Assembly: GCA_965603495.1 (NCBI GenBank)
Contig: CBFDDF010000004.1
Coordinates: forward strand, 139,075 to 203,074
Direction: 5' to 3'
Origin: Thiomicrorhabdus sp965603495
GTDB lineage: Bacteria > Pseudomonadota > Gammaproteobacteria > Thiomicrospirales > Thiomicrospiraceae
Length of the DNA stretch: 64,000 nucleotides
Shown here: positions 7,496-16,971 of the stretch, one piece after another
How the letters are laid out: each line of letters starts with the position of its first letter
Position numbering within the stretch: position 1 is the stretch's first letter
The notes under the pieces: generated by a model
Databases searched by the model: none
Told to the model about the DNA's origin: nothing
Seen by the model: the letters and a program-made list of their open reading frames with translations, nothing else
Made by a program: the position numbers and the translations under genes

Positions 7496-8866
7496 ATGAA
7501 ACAAAATAAAACGCACAAGTTTAAGTTACCGGCATTGATTTTGGCGGTCTCCTCTTCTTTATCTTTTGCAGCTTGTGCTGATACTTATAATTTTAAGAAG
7601 TGTGTAGAGAGTGCTTTAAATCAAAACCCGGAAATGGATGTGAGTTCTGCACGTATTCAGCAAGCAGAATCGGCTTTAGGCAAAGCAGAAGCGAGTCGTT
7701 TGCCGCAAATTACCTTATCAATGACCGGTTCAAACTCGGATAACCCTTTAAATGTATTCGGTATGAAACTTCAGCAGCGTAGTGTTGTTTCTGGAGATAT
7801 GTTTACTGGGGTAGAAATGTCTACAGATCCACTAAACAATCCAGAAGCACATACGGATTTTAATACCCGTGTAGAAATGCTTATTCCGGTCTGGAATGGC
7901 GGCAGAATCGGTAGTTATGAGGATCAAGCAGCGGCCATGATTCAGGCTGCTCGTCAGGGTGATGTCGCAGTACAGCAGTATCTAACCTTTAATGTCTATC
8001 AAGCCTATGAAGCGGTACACGCCGCACGCTCTTATATTAATGTTGCAGAGCAAGCAAAATTGACAGCGGATGAGTTTGTTAGAACCACTAAAAATTTAGT
8101 AGATCAAGGAATTGTGGTTCGATCTGAGTTCTTGAGTGCAAAAGTGAACCAAGCATCGGCTGAAGTTGCTTTATTGAAAGCGCAAGGCCAAGAGCAAATC
8201 GCTTTAGATACTTTGAAGATGTTAATGAATGTCGACGCGAGTATGGCTGTTGATGTTGCTGAACGTGCTGATCTGGAATTACCTGCCGTTTCGGTTGAAG
8301 ATTTACTCTCGATGGCAAATGCTGCAAACCCTCAGTTAGAAGCAAAACGTAAAGAGGCTTCCTCTACAACGTTTGCAATCGATGCGGCCAAAGCGGATTA
8401 TTACCCGAGTTTCAATGTCATGTTAAGGCAAGATTGGAATGATGAGGCTTTAGGTTTAAGTAATGGTTCTTATACGGTCGCGGGTGTTGTTTCTTGGAAA
8501 ATTACCGACTTTGGTGTAACGAGTAATTCAGTTGATATGGCGAATGCAGCTGCACTTGAGAAAAAATCCGCTTTACGTTCTGAAGAAAATAAAACTCGGT
8601 TAGAGGTTTTAACCGCATGGCGCAAAATGGGGGTTGCTAATAAGCAGGTTGACTTCAACTTGTTAGCGGTTGAGCAGGCAAGTGAAGCACAAAACTTAAT
8701 TCTGAAGCGTTACAAAGGGGGCGTTTCTACCATGACCGAAGTTTTAGCAACTCAAACTCAGTTAGATAAGGCAAGAGCAGAGCTCGTTGCTGCAAAATAC
8801 GATGTCAATGTATTTAAAGCCAAAATCCGTTTAGTCACAGGCACCATGAATATTAATAACTTGTAA
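7496..8866 (+). CDS. TolC-family outer membrane efflux protein
   Basis: This 456-residue protein forms the outer-membrane exit duct of a tripartite RND pump. It has a signal peptide ending in FAACA, then the two-fold repeated TolC layout of coiled-coil helices rich in Ala and Gln. Typical features are the YQAYEAV segment, the RYKGGVSTMTEVLATQTQL segment before the last helices and a VTGTMN end. I chose the ATG at 7496 because GGAG ends five bases upstream; an in-frame GTG at 7490 overlaps that site. It is the first gene of an efflux operon with the adaptor and the permease. Confidence 0.88.
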   Translation: MKQNKTHKFKLPALILAVSSSLSFAACADTYNFKKCVESALNQNPEMDVSSARIQQAESALGKAEASRLPQITLSMTGSNSDNPLNVFGMKLQQRSVVSGDMFTGVEMSTDPLNNPEAHTDFNTRVEMLIPVWNGGRIGSYEDQAAAMIQAARQGDVAVQQYLTFNVYQAYEAVHAARSYINVAEQAKLTADEFVRTTKNLVDQGIVVRSEFLSAKVNQASAEVALLKAQGQEQIALDTLKMLMNVDASMAVDVAERADLELPAVSVEDLLSMANAANPQLEAKRKEASSTTFAIDAAKADYYPSFNVMLRQDWNDEALGLSNGSYTVAGVVSWKITDFGVTSNSVDMANAAALEKKSALRSEENKTRLEVLTAWRKMGVANKQVDFNLLAVEQASEAQNLILKRYKGGVSTMTEVLATQTQLDKARAELVAAKYDVNVFKAKIRLVTGTMNINNL

Positions 8867-8936
8867 TCCTTGATTACGGTAGCGCATAAATTTTAAAGCA
8901 TGTTTAAAACAAATTTAAAGAAAAAAGGGACTTATT

Positions 8937-10076
8937 ATGAGACAGATGTCTAAGATATTAACCGCATCGTTACTGGTTACAACACTCGGTTTAGCAGGTT
9001 GTGCAGAAGAGGTGGAGCAAGCTGAAGTGAGTACCGCTCAGGTGTTTAAAGTGCATGTGCAAAGCGTCGAGTTAGGTGAGATTGAATTGATGGCTGTTGT
9101 GCCTGGTGCAATTGTACCTGAGCAAAAGGCGCAAATTTCTTCACGTTTAATAGGTTATATCAAAGGCTTGGAAGTTAAGGTCGGGCAAACGGTAAAGCGG
9201 GGTCAATTATTGTTTAGTATCGATTCAGCAGATATTAACAGTCAAATCGTTCAGGCAAATGCTGGTTATCAGCAGGCGATTGCAGGTTTAAATGATGCGA
9301 CGCTGGATTACGATCGCTTTACACAGCTTTATAAAGAAAAATCAGTTTCAAAACAGCAATATGACAAAATGCGCTTGCAATACAGTATTGCGCAACAGAG
9401 CGTCGCGGCGGCTAAGTCTGCTTTAAATCAGGCAAAAGAGCAGCTTAATTATGCAAATGTTAAGGCACCTTTTGATGGTGTGATTGTTGATAAAATGGCC
9501 GTTGCAGGGGATTTAGCTTCTCCAGGCAAGCCCATTGTAGTGATTGAAAATACAGCGTCTTTAATTGTGCAGACGGAAGTTGCAGGTGATTTGTTTGCGG
9601 TGATTAAAATGGGTGATGAAGCCAGTGTTTTAGTCGATGGTCAACCAGGGCCTTTAGTTGGTACCATCTATACCTTAGTGGCTTCAGCAAACCCTAAAAC
9701 ACGTACGCACACGGTTAAATTGAGTTTGCCAGCGATTAGTAATGTGAATAGTGGAACGTTTGCTCGGGTTAGTTTTAAGCGTGGTGTCCGCCACACCATG
9801 ATGGTTCCAAAGTCAGCGGTCGTAAATAGAGCGGGAATTGACGGTGTTTTTGTCAATAAAGATGGCAAAGCATTTTTCCATATGGTGCGTACGGGTCTTG
9901 AGATCGGTGATAAGGTCGAAATTCAAGCTGGTTTAGCGTTAGGTGAGCAAATTGTTGTGGATAATAATCAAAGCATATTGAACGGTGATAGAGTGGAAAT
10001 TATCGGTCAAGAAGCTCAAGTTGAACCAGAAGCAGTCATTAGCGATGCAGTTGAGACGGCTGTCAAAGGGGAGTAG
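8937..10076 (+). CDS. RND efflux periplasmic adaptor (membrane fusion) lipoprotein
   Basis: This 379-residue adaptor joins the inner-membrane RND pump to the TolC-like channel. The N-terminus is a lipoprotein signal with lipobox LAGC (near residue 22). It is followed by the split lipoyl domain (EVKVGQTVKRGQLLFSID; later VKAPFDGVI), a Gln/Ala-rich alpha-helical hairpin between them, and beta-barrel and membrane-proximal domains (MMVPKSAVVNR). AAGGG lies upstream of the ATG. It ends two bases before the permease gene, so the two are translationally close. Confidence 0.9.
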   Translation: MRQMSKILTASLLVTTLGLAGCAEEVEQAEVSTAQVFKVHVQSVELGEIELMAVVPGAIVPEQKAQISSRLIGYIKGLEVKVGQTVKRGQLLFSIDSADINSQIVQANAGYQQAIAGLNDATLDYDRFTQLYKEKSVSKQQYDKMRLQYSIAQQSVAAAKSALNQAKEQLNYANVKAPFDGVIVDKMAVAGDLASPGKPIVVIENTASLIVQTEVAGDLFAVIKMGDEASVLVDGQPGPLVGTIYTLVASANPKTRTHTVKLSLPAISNVNSGTFARVSFKRGVRHTMMVPKSAVVNRAGIDGVFVNKDGKAFFHMVRTGLEIGDKVEIQAGLALGEQIVVDNNQSILNGDRVEIIGQEAQVEPEAVISDAVETAVKGE

Positions 10077-10078
10077 CG

Positions 10079-13000
10079 ATGTCTGAAAATAAAAAATCTG
10101 AAAATCAGGCGGTTGAGCCTAAGATGAATCTTGCGGGTAAGATTGCCACCGCATTTATTCATTCTAAAATTACCATGATGATTGTCATTACCATTACCTT
10201 GGCGGGCATGATGGCGTTCCTGGTGACTCCGCGTGAATATAATCCGCAAATTGTGGTGCCAGCGGCCAATATCATTGTGCATAAAGGCGGCGCGACGCCA
10301 GCAGAAGTTGAAAACATGGTGGTCAAGCCATTAGAAACCATTCTAAGTGCTTTGCCAGGGGTGGATCACACCTTTGGTTATGCTGGAAATGATTTCGGTG
10401 TGGTCACGGTTCAGTTTGAAGTTGGTGAAAATCAGGTAGATAGTCTGGTTAAGGTTTACAACCAGTTGATGCAGAATATGGATAAGATGCCGCCAGATAC
10501 TCAACCGCCAATTGTTAAGCCAATCAATGTTGATGATGTGCCCATTATGACCTTGGCGGTCACTTCGAAGGAGATGTCAGGTTATGACCTTCGTGATATT
10601 TCGCTTAAGTTAGTTGAGAATCTACGAAATATTCCAGGCGTCTCTTTCACTGATGTTATTGGTGGTCAAAAACGCGCGGTAAATGTTTGGTTGGACCCTC
10701 AAAAGATCTCTTTAACCGGTATGTCTTTAGACGATATTAGTGACATGTTATTAGGCAGTAACGTTTCAACGCCGGTTGGTTCTTTGGTCAATAATAACCA
10801 AAATCAACTGATTCGAGTCAATGGCTTCTTAGGGAATGCCAAGGACGTCGGTGATATTATCATTAGTCTGGATAATGACCGTCCAATTTACCTGAAAGAT
10901 ATCGCTGAAATTGTCGATGGACCTCAGGAAACAGATGTCTATACACGTATCGGATTTGGTCCCGCATCCACGATTTCATCAAGAGGTGAGCAGGCCGCCG
11001 TCACGATTACGCTTGCGAAACAACCTGGAGCGAATGCTGTGGATGTGGCTAATCTGGTTGTTGATAAATTAGAAGCCCTAAAGAAAAGCGTTTTGCCAAG
11101 TAATATCGATGTTGTCGTCACGCGTAACGATGGCGAAAAAGCCAACGCTGCGGTGAACTTATTGATGGAGCATTTAGGAATCGCCGTCGCTTCGGTGGTT
11201 GTGATTATGGTGCTGTTCTTAGGTTGGCGTGAAGCAGGTATTGTTACCTTAACGATCCCATTAATACTGTTTGTCGTGTTGTTTGTCGGAATGTTGGTCG
11301 ACCAGACTCTTAATCGTATGACTTTATTTGCACTTATCTTATCGTTGGGACTGTTGGTGGATGCCTCCATTGTTGTCATAGAGAATATTCACCGGCATAT
11401 CCATAATGGCTTTGACCCTGAAAAATTTGATGAAGTCATTATTAAAGCCACCAACGAGATTGGTAATCCGACCAACGTTGCCACTATTGCCGTTATCTTA
11501 GCGTTTATTCCGATGTTGTTTGTAACTGGGATGATGGGGCCATTTATGGCGCCGATTCCATTTAACGTACCAGTCGCTATGATTGCTTCGTTGCTAGTTG
11601 CTTACATGTTAGTGCCTTATATGGCTTATCGTTTTTTGGGTGAAAAAGCGATTAAGAAAATGCAGGAAACCGAAAGTCTGCAAACGCATCATGTCGAAAA
11701 AGAAGATTGGATGCAAAAGTTGTATGAGACTTCTATTACACCGTTAATCGATAGTCGTACCAAGCGTAACGTCTTCTTAGCGGTGGTTTTGATTGCGCTC
11801 ATTGGTGCGATGTTACAACCTGCACTGCAGTTTATGCGTGGCGATGATATGAACGGGCCTCTCCACCCGGCAGGTGTTGAAGTTAAAATGTTGCCTTATG
11901 ATAATACCGGTACTTTCCTGGTGCAGGTTGATATGCCTGAGGGTACAGCGTTAGAAGCAACTGATCGCGTGGTTCGTAACATCGGTGAGCGTTTATCCTT
12001 GACTAAAAACATCACGGATTACAGTGTTTATTTAGGGGAGCATGCACCGATTGATTTGGCTGGCCTTGTGCGTGGTGATTTGATTAAGCAGGGCGCTAAC
12101 TTTGCCCAGATCCGTGTCAATTTAATCGACAAACATCATCGTAGTGAAACTTCGCATGACATTGTTATGAAGTTTGATGCCGAGTTGGCAGAGCTTAAAA
12201 AGGTCTTTCCAACAGCGAATATTAAACTGTATGAGACGCCTCCTGGCCCACCCGTAGTAACTCAAATTATGGCGGAATTATATGGTCCTGATTATGACAA
12301 GTTACGTCAAGCGGCGTTGGAAATGGGAGACTCTTTTAATCAAGTCTATGGTTTGATTAACGTTGATGATTCTGTAACGTCTGATACTGAAACCTTTGAA
12401 GTCAATATCGATCGAGTGCAAGCCAACTTATTAGGGGTTGCACCCGCACAGGTCGCTAAGATGTTGCGTGACTATATCAATGGCTATGAATTGGGTTATA
12501 TGCACTTAAACAATGTGCGTGAACCCGTGAATATCATTGTGCGTCTACCGCGTTCGGCTAGAACGGTTTCAGAGCAATTGTTGTCATTGCGAGTGCAGTC
12601 ACGTAGTGGTGAAGCGGTGCCCCTTTCAGCTGTTGCTGATATTGAGAAGGTGATGCATGCTAAACCAATCCTTGCGAGAGATCAGCATAAGATGGTCATG
12701 ATTGGTGGCGAATTACTGAAATCAAGTCCTGTTTATGCCGTGCTGTCATTAGACAAAATGTTAGATGGCGTGACATTGCCTGAGACAGGCGTGACATTCC
12801 ATACCGCAAATCTAGGCTTTGTTGCGGCGACGCCTGATGATGTGATGGATTACACGATCCTTTGGGGTGGTGAAATGCGTTTAACGCTAGATGTTTTCCG
12901 TGATATGGGTAGTGCATTTATTGTCGCGTTAATTTTTATCTACCTAATCTTGGTGGGTTATTACAAGTCATTCATGATCCCAACCATTGTAATGGGGGCG

Positions 13001-13417
13001 ATTCCTTTGACTATGATTGGGGTTTTCCCTGGGCACTGGCTAACGGATCAAGCCTTTACAGCGACTTCAATGATTGGGGTTATCGCCCTCGCGGGGATAG
13101 TGGTGCGTAACTCATTACTCTTGATTGACTTCATTTTGGATTATGAAAAAGAGGGTCGCTCACTGAAAGAGTCTGTTATCGAAGCAGGGAAGGTACGTTT
13201 CCGTCCGATTCTATTGACCGCCTTAGCCATTATGTTCGGTTCAATGATTATGGTCACCGATCCAGTATTTGGTGGTTTGGCAGTAGCGCTTATCTTCGGA
13301 ACGCTCTCTTCTACAGTGCTAACGTTACTGGTTATCCCAGCTCTATACTATATTTGGCGCTGGCACGGTGGTGTTAAGCAACAAGAAGAACTGGCAGCGG
13401 CTTTAGCTAAAGCTTAA
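10079..13417 (+). CDS. RND efflux transporter permease
   Basis: This 1112-residue proton-driven inner-membrane pump has the full AcrB/HAE-type plan: one N-terminal membrane helix, a large periplasmic loop, a block of helices, a second periplasmic loop and a last block. The fourth helix carries GLLVDASIVVIEN, with a single Asp where AcrB has an Asp pair. This places it nearer the subgroup with one acidic relay residue, so the substrate class (drugs, organics or metals) cannot be called. A second helix block contains GIVVRNSLLLIDFI, as usual. It is the last gene of the operon, ended by the terminator at 13441. Confidence 0.9.
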   Translation: MSENKKSENQAVEPKMNLAGKIATAFIHSKITMMIVITITLAGMMAFLVTPREYNPQIVVPAANIIVHKGGATPAEVENMVVKPLETILSALPGVDHTFGYAGNDFGVVTVQFEVGENQVDSLVKVYNQLMQNMDKMPPDTQPPIVKPINVDDVPIMTLAVTSKEMSGYDLRDISLKLVENLRNIPGVSFTDVIGGQKRAVNVWLDPQKISLTGMSLDDISDMLLGSNVSTPVGSLVNNNQNQLIRVNGFLGNAKDVGDIIISLDNDRPIYLKDIAEIVDGPQETDVYTRIGFGPASTISSRGEQAAVTITLAKQPGANAVDVANLVVDKLEALKKSVLPSNIDVVVTRNDGEKANAAVNLLMEHLGIAVASVVVIMVLFLGWREAGIVTLTIPLILFVVLFVGMLVDQTLNRMTLFALILSLGLLVDASIVVIENIHRHIHNGFDPEKFDEVIIKATNEIGNPTNVATIAVILAFIPMLFVTGMMGPFMAPIPFNVPVAMIASLLVAYMLVPYMAYRFLGEKAIKKMQETESLQTHHVEKEDWMQKLYETSITPLIDSRTKRNVFLAVVLIALIGAMLQPALQFMRGDDMNGPLHPAGVEVKMLPYDNTGTFLVQVDMPEGTALEATDRVVRNIGERLSLTKNITDYSVYLGEHAPIDLAGLVRGDLIKQGANFAQIRVNLIDKHHRSETSHDIVMKFDAELAELKKVFPTANIKLYETPPGPPVVTQIMAELYGPDYDKLRQAALEMGDSFNQVYGLINVDDSVTSDTETFEVNIDRVQANLLGVAPAQVAKMLRDYINGYELGYMHLNNVREPVNIIVRLPRSARTVSEQLLSLRVQSRSGEAVPLSAVADIEKVMHAKPILARDQHKMVMIGGELLKSSPVYAVLSLDKMLDGVTLPETGVTFHTANLGFVAATPDDVMDYTILWGGEMRLTLDVFRDMGSAFIVALIFIYLILVGYYKSFMIPTIVMGAIPLTMIGVFPGHWLTDQAFTATSMIGVIALAGIVVRNSLLLIDFILDYEKEGRSLKESVIEAGKVRFRPILLTALAIMFGSMIMVTDPVFGGLAVALIFGTLSSTVLTLLVIPALYYIWRWHGGVKQQEELAAALAKA

Positions 13418-13440
13418 TTCATAATCTGTTAAATATCTTT

Positions 13441-13470
13441 AAAAAGCCAAGTTTTGTCTTGGCTTTTTTA
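13441..13470 (+). terminator. Terminator of RND operon
   Basis: AAAAAGCCAAG and CTTGGCTTTTT flank a 6-nt loop, followed by T residues, just after the permease stop codon. A degenerate palindrome copy (13506-13517, two mismatches) lies downstream. Confidence 0.9.
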
Positions 13471-13694
13471 TGTCTGGAATAAAGAGGATTTATCTTGTGA
13501 TGTTGACCTGACCTGGTATTGAGGTCGAACTTGTTTAATGGGTAAGTCTTTGTTTTTTAGACTAATTCTGGTAGAGTTAAACGCTAGTGAGTTTGATTTT
13601 TAGACTCGTTAGTGGTTTTGTTTCTTTGTATATGGGAATAAGGAGGCTTAAGTGGTTTCTTAATTTCGTACTAAATATTAGAGAGGACTTTATT

Positions 13695-14204
13695 ATGATT
13701 ATGTTTCAACATAAAATTAAACGCGCACTTATTGTACTTGGTATGACCGTTATGATTTCTGCGCCGATAATGGCGCAAGAACCTTTAACGGTAAATGTGT
13801 CGCGTATTTCAATGGAGGTCGCAAATACTATTGCGATGAATGCGATTAAAGCCTGCCGCGACAAAGGCATTCCTATTAGCGTCACAGTAGTAGATCGAAG
13901 TGGCATTATTCAGGTTCAGTTAAGAGATACAGTGGCTCCACCTGTTACATTGGGTATGAGTCAGAAAAAGGCCTATACCGCGGTAATGTTTAATTTAAAC
14001 GGTTCAAAGTCAGCAAGTTATGCCAAAACTCCTTTACAAAACATAGGTGAAGGCTTGGCGTTTATGGCAGGTTCTGTCACTATTTCCGCCGGTGGAAAGT
14101 TGTATGGTGCAGTGGGTGTGAGTGGTGCACCAGATGGAATGGATGATGAAGCTTGTGCAAGCGCAGGAGTGGAATCTGTAATTGAGAATTTAGAAATGCA
14201 GTAG
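13695..14204 (+). CDS. Secreted GlcG/HbpS-like (haem-degrading family) protein, copy 1
   Basis: This 169-residue protein has a signal peptide (cleavage near PIMAQ) followed by a single GlcG/HbpS domain (PF03928 type). The domain is recognised by ISVTVVDRSG, the KKAYTAVMF helix, FMAGSVTISAGGKLYGAVGVSG and a C-terminal DEACASAGVE helix. Members bind haem or cobalamin, or have unknown roles. I chose the ATG at 13695 because AGAGGA lies seven bases upstream; an in-frame GTG at 13587 would bury the signal peptide. A close paralogue follows at 14452. Each has its own terminator. Confidence 0.82.
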   Translation: MIMFQHKIKRALIVLGMTVMISAPIMAQEPLTVNVSRISMEVANTIAMNAIKACRDKGIPISVTVVDRSGIIQVQLRDTVAPPVTLGMSQKKAYTAVMFNLNGSKSASYAKTPLQNIGEGLAFMAGSVTISAGGKLYGAVGVSGAPDGMDDEACASAGVESVIENLEMQ

Positions 14205-14229
14205 TTTTCTAAGCGATACTTTGTTACCT

Positions 14230-14257
14230 AAAGCCAGCATTTAGCTGGCTTTTTTTA
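14230..14257 (+). terminator. Terminator after first GlcG-like gene
   Basis: AAAGCCAGC (14230-14238) pairs with GCTGGCTTT (14244-14252) and is followed by T residues. Confidence 0.9.
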
Positions 14258-14289
14258 TGCCTGTTATTTACTTGCTTTCTTAAGGGTTG

Positions 14290-14301
14290 ACCAGGCCTGG
14301 T
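14290..14301. repeat. Dispersed palindrome copy (exact)
   Basis: Exact ACCAGGCCTGGT, intergenic, about 33 bp past the terminator of the first GlcG-like gene. Confidence 0.85.
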
Positions 14302-14451
14302 TAAATGAATCATGCTCAAAATCAGGTTTGGAATTATGTGTTTACGAATGATTATATTGCATTAATAAATGTAATGATATTGGTTTGAGTGACAGGCTAT
14401 ACTGAGCAGGTTCGGCTAGACTGTACTAGCCAAAATTAAAAGGATAAAACA

Positions 14452-14955
14452 ATGCAAAATACAACCATTCAGAAAATCTTACTTTCATGCGGAATGGCAG
14501 TCATGCTGACAACGCCTGTTGCAGCTGAAGAGGTACTGACCGTTAATGTCGCCCGTATCACAATGGATGTCGCCAATACCATTGCTATCAATGCAGTTAA
14601 GAGTTGTCGTGCGCAAGGTATTCCAATCAGTGTTACGGTGGTGGATCGAAACGGAATTATCCAAGCCCAGTTACGCGATACAACAGCACCTCCAGTTTCA
14701 CTGGGTATCAGTCATAAAAAGGCCTATACTGCAGTGATGTTTAATGCCAAAGGTTCGCAATTGGAAGGGCGCGCCAACAGTCCATTGCAAACAATGGGTG
14801 TAGGCCTTGCTTTTATGGCGGGCTCAACCCCGATTCAAGCCGGTGGTAAAATGTATGGTGCCGTTGGAGTCAGTGGTGCACCAGATGGCATGGTTGATGA
14901 AGGATGTGCCATTGCCGGTGTTGAATCCGTTTTGGATGACTTAGAGATGCAATAA
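14452..14955 (+). CDS. Secreted GlcG/HbpS-like (haem-degrading family) protein, copy 2
   Basis: This 167-residue paralogue of the preceding gene has the same order of parts: a signal peptide (cleavage near PVAAEE), ISVTVVDRNG, KKAYTAVMFN, a FMAGS strand and GGKMYGAVGVSGAPDGM. The C-terminal helix contains DEGCAIAGVE. AAGGA lies upstream of the ATG. The two copies differ at many synonymous and some amino-acid positions, so this duplication is older than the last exchange between the FadL genes. The role is unknown; small secreted GlcG-like proteins have been linked to haem binding in other bacteria. Confidence 0.82.
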   Translation: MQNTTIQKILLSCGMAVMLTTPVAAEEVLTVNVARITMDVANTIAINAVKSCRAQGIPISVTVVDRNGIIQAQLRDTTAPPVSLGISHKKAYTAVMFNAKGSQLEGRANSPLQTMGVGLAFMAGSTPIQAGGKMYGAVGVSGAPDGMVDEGCAIAGVESVLDDLEMQ

Positions 14956-14985
14956 ATTCTTTGTTTTGATAAAGGATGCATAAAT

Positions 14986-15013
14986 AAAAACCAGCTTTTT
15001 AGCTGGTTTTTTT
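14986..15013 (+). terminator. Terminator after second GlcG-like gene
   Basis: AAAAACCAGCT and AGCTGGTTTTT around a TTTT loop, followed by more T. Confidence 0.9.
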
Positions 15014-15330
15014 GTGCGTGAATGATTCATAAATCGATATTTTTGTACTTATGGGTCGATTAACATTAGCAATAGTTAATATTAGTACTTGCTTATATAA
15101 GTTTGGTATATACCCAGTTAAGTAAAATAATTACTAATAAATACAAGTGGTTAAGCGTGTAATTGAAGGGTTTTAAAAGGGTAGAAGTTTTACTTATCCC
15201 ATAATCAAAAGTTTTGTTTATGAAACCTCATAAATTATATTGTAGTTAAATGGTCAATCGTTTTAAATGTATTTAAGCCGAATGGCGCATACACAACAAA
15301 ATCAAAAAAAACATAAATGAGGATTGACCC
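15014..15330. other. Upstream region of the Tad pilus operon
   Basis: AT-rich and without a supported gene. It must hold the Tad operon promoter, but I could not pick one with confidence. ATGAGGA just before the flp start acts as ribosome-binding site. Confidence 0.4.
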
Positions 15331-15522
15331 ATGTTGAATGAAATTCAAGTACAAAAAATGATTGCAGCTAAGCAAGTTAAGAAGCAGAAAGGCGCGACGA
15401 TGATTGAATATGCATTGGTTATTGGTGGTATTTCTGCAATTGCAACAGCAGTATTTGCTCCAACTGGAGCAATTACCAGCGGGATAACAACCTTTATAAC
15501 AACTACAATGGCCGCTCTGTAG
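15331..15522 (+). CDS. flp: Flp-family type IVb pilin
   Basis: This 63-residue precursor is the major subunit of the Tad/Flp pilus. After a basic leader of about 21 residues comes the prepilin cleavage site QKG/ATMIEYALV, with Glu at +5 and Tyr at +6 as in Flp pilins. A hydrophobic helix then forms the pilus core. The very short mature part (about 42 residues) is normal for Flp. It is the first gene of the Tad cluster, and only one flp copy is seen. Confidence 0.93.
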   Translation: MLNEIQVQKMIAAKQVKKQKGATMIEYALVIGGISAIATAVFAPTGAITSGITTFITTTMAAL

Positions 15523-15546
15523 AGCAGTTGGAGTGAGGTTGTTTAT

Positions 15547-16044
15547 TTGAATATTAATAGACAGCAAGGTGCCGTGATGTTAGAAACGGCCTATGTTCTG
15601 CCTGTAATGGTAGGGGTCTTGTTGTTTGTCGTAGAAGTGGTTGCTTTTTCGATGAACAGTTTTGCGGCTAATGATGTGCTGACTGATGTGCATACCGCCA
15701 TATTGACGGAGGTTTCAGCGGTCAGTAATTTTGACTCTGATACTGATGCTCCAATATCTCCTGTTTATGCTTTCTGTGACGGTAGTAATGTCAAGTTAAA
15801 TACAGGATCCAATCCTAGTATTGCAAATTTGGTTGAGACCACCTTAGCCACTAAAGGCATTGCTTTTTTGAGTGGTCATCCAGCCATCGCTACCATTACA
15901 CCAAGTGTGGTATCAGGGTTTGATGTCTATGTCATTAATTTTTCAGGGGTTGCTAACTCCTTAGTTTTGCCAGAAATGCTCGAAGTCTTTCTGCCCATCA
16001 ATGTCGATACGATTGTGAGTATCAAAGACAGTTGTTCTTTATGA
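15547..16044 (+). CDS. TadE-like pseudopilin
   Basis: This 165-residue protein begins with a short basic leader, then QQG/AVMLETAYVLPVM: a prepilin-like site with Glu at +5 and a single long hydrophobic helix, as in TadE/TadF pseudopilins. The rest is periplasmic and weakly conserved, with two cysteines (FCDGS and the C-terminal DSCSL) that could form a disulfide. The start is TTG, chosen because GAGG lies eight bases upstream and nothing longer is in frame. It follows flp by 24 bp. TadE pseudopilins are needed for Flp pilus assembly in other bacteria. Confidence 0.75.
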   Translation: MNINRQQGAVMLETAYVLPVMVGVLLFVVEVVAFSMNSFAANDVLTDVHTAILTEVSAVSNFDSDTDAPISPVYAFCDGSNVKLNTGSNPSIANLVETTLATKGIAFLSGHPAIATITPSVVSGFDVYVINFSGVANSLVLPEMLEVFLPINVDTIVSIKDSCSL

Positions 16045-16086
16045 ATCTTTTGAAGGTTCAAAACCCCCTAATTTAATGAGTGTGTT

Positions 16087-16971
16087 ATGAAGTTTCAACG
16101 CAGTGATTTTGTACTGTATGGCGTTGCCGTATTGTCTGCTATTCTCGCCATCGCTTTGGTATATGGTTATGTAGAAAATCGGGTGGCGGCAGCTGAAAGT
16201 AAAACAGAAGTCAAGACCGTTACCGTTGTCGAAAAGCCGGAAGTTCGCTCTGTAGTCGTCGCCAGTCGAGACTTATATCGCGGTGAAAAAATCGAAATAG
16301 ATGATATTAAAGTGCTTATGGTGCCCATTGAAGGAGTGATTTTAGCTGGCGTTATGACTCAGTCCTCTAAAGTCGTGGGGCATATTGCCAAGCAACACAT
16401 CTATGCCGGTGAATGGTTGATTAATCAAAAGATCGGTTTGCAGGAAGAGGCGGATAGTAGCATTGAAGCACTGCTTGAAAAAGGCATGCGAGCAATGAGG
16501 GTTCCTGTTTCTGCTGAGAGTGGCTTGTTAGGCATGCTCAATCCTAGTGACCATGTCGATGTGATTAGTGTATTTGAAAGTGCTGATGGCAAGCGGATGA
16601 TCAGCCGTACGATTTTGCAGAACGTTGAAGTCTTATCGATTGGTCAGACCAATCGAATGGGTAAGGTGAATGAAGAACAAGCGCAAGAGTCTCAGTCGAA
16701 CAAAGAAGGTGAAGCCTTTGTAAAGGCCTCAATGGTGGCTTTGAATGTCAATACGCAACAAGCTGAGCAATTGGCTTTAGCAATGAATATAGGCGCCTTT
16801 CACTTAGTTTTAAGAGGGCCTTCGGATGTCGAGTTGGTAGAGACGGATGGTGTAAATGTCAAGGTGATAGAACGTAGCAAGCAAAGACCACCGAAATATA
16901 AACCTAAACAAAACAGAGAAGTCATTCAAATTATGCAGGGTGACCGAGTGCAAGAGGTATTCACGCAATGA
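16087..16971 (+). CDS. cpaB: Flp pilus assembly protein CpaB/RcpC
   Basis: This 294-residue periplasmic protein is anchored by an N-terminal membrane helix (about residues 8-27). A SAF domain follows (VVASRDLYRGEKIEIDDIKV, then HIYAGEWL). Next is the CpaB/RcpC core with MRAMRVPVSAESG and the conserved LNPSDHVDVI segment. A coiled, charged insertion (residues about 195-220) and a basic C-terminal tail are variable. The stop codon overlaps the start of cpaC by four bases. It is thought to connect the secretin with the rest of the Tad machine. Confidence 0.9.
   Translation: MKFQRSDFVLYGVAVLSAILAIALVYGYVENRVAAAESKTEVKTVTVVEKPEVRSVVVASRDLYRGEKIEIDDIKVLMVPIEGVILAGVMTQSSKVVGHIAKQHIYAGEWLINQKIGLQEEADSSIEALLEKGMRAMRVPVSAESGLLGMLNPSDHVDVISVFESADGKRMISRTILQNVEVLSIGQTNRMGKVNEEQAQESQSNKEGEAFVKASMVALNVNTQQAEQLALAMNIGAFHLVLRGPSDVELVETDGVNVKVIERSKQRPPKYKPKQNREVIQIMQGDRVQEVFTQ

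Noticed and set aside
10939..11379. A 146-residue minus-strand frame inside the RND permease gene
   Set aside because: It has the skewed Thr/Ser/Asn content of an antisense shadow, and the plus-strand permease is unambiguous.
15235..15567. A 110-residue minus-strand frame over flp
   Set aside because: It is antisense to the clear Flp pilin, is Cys-rich without a motif, and has no start signal.
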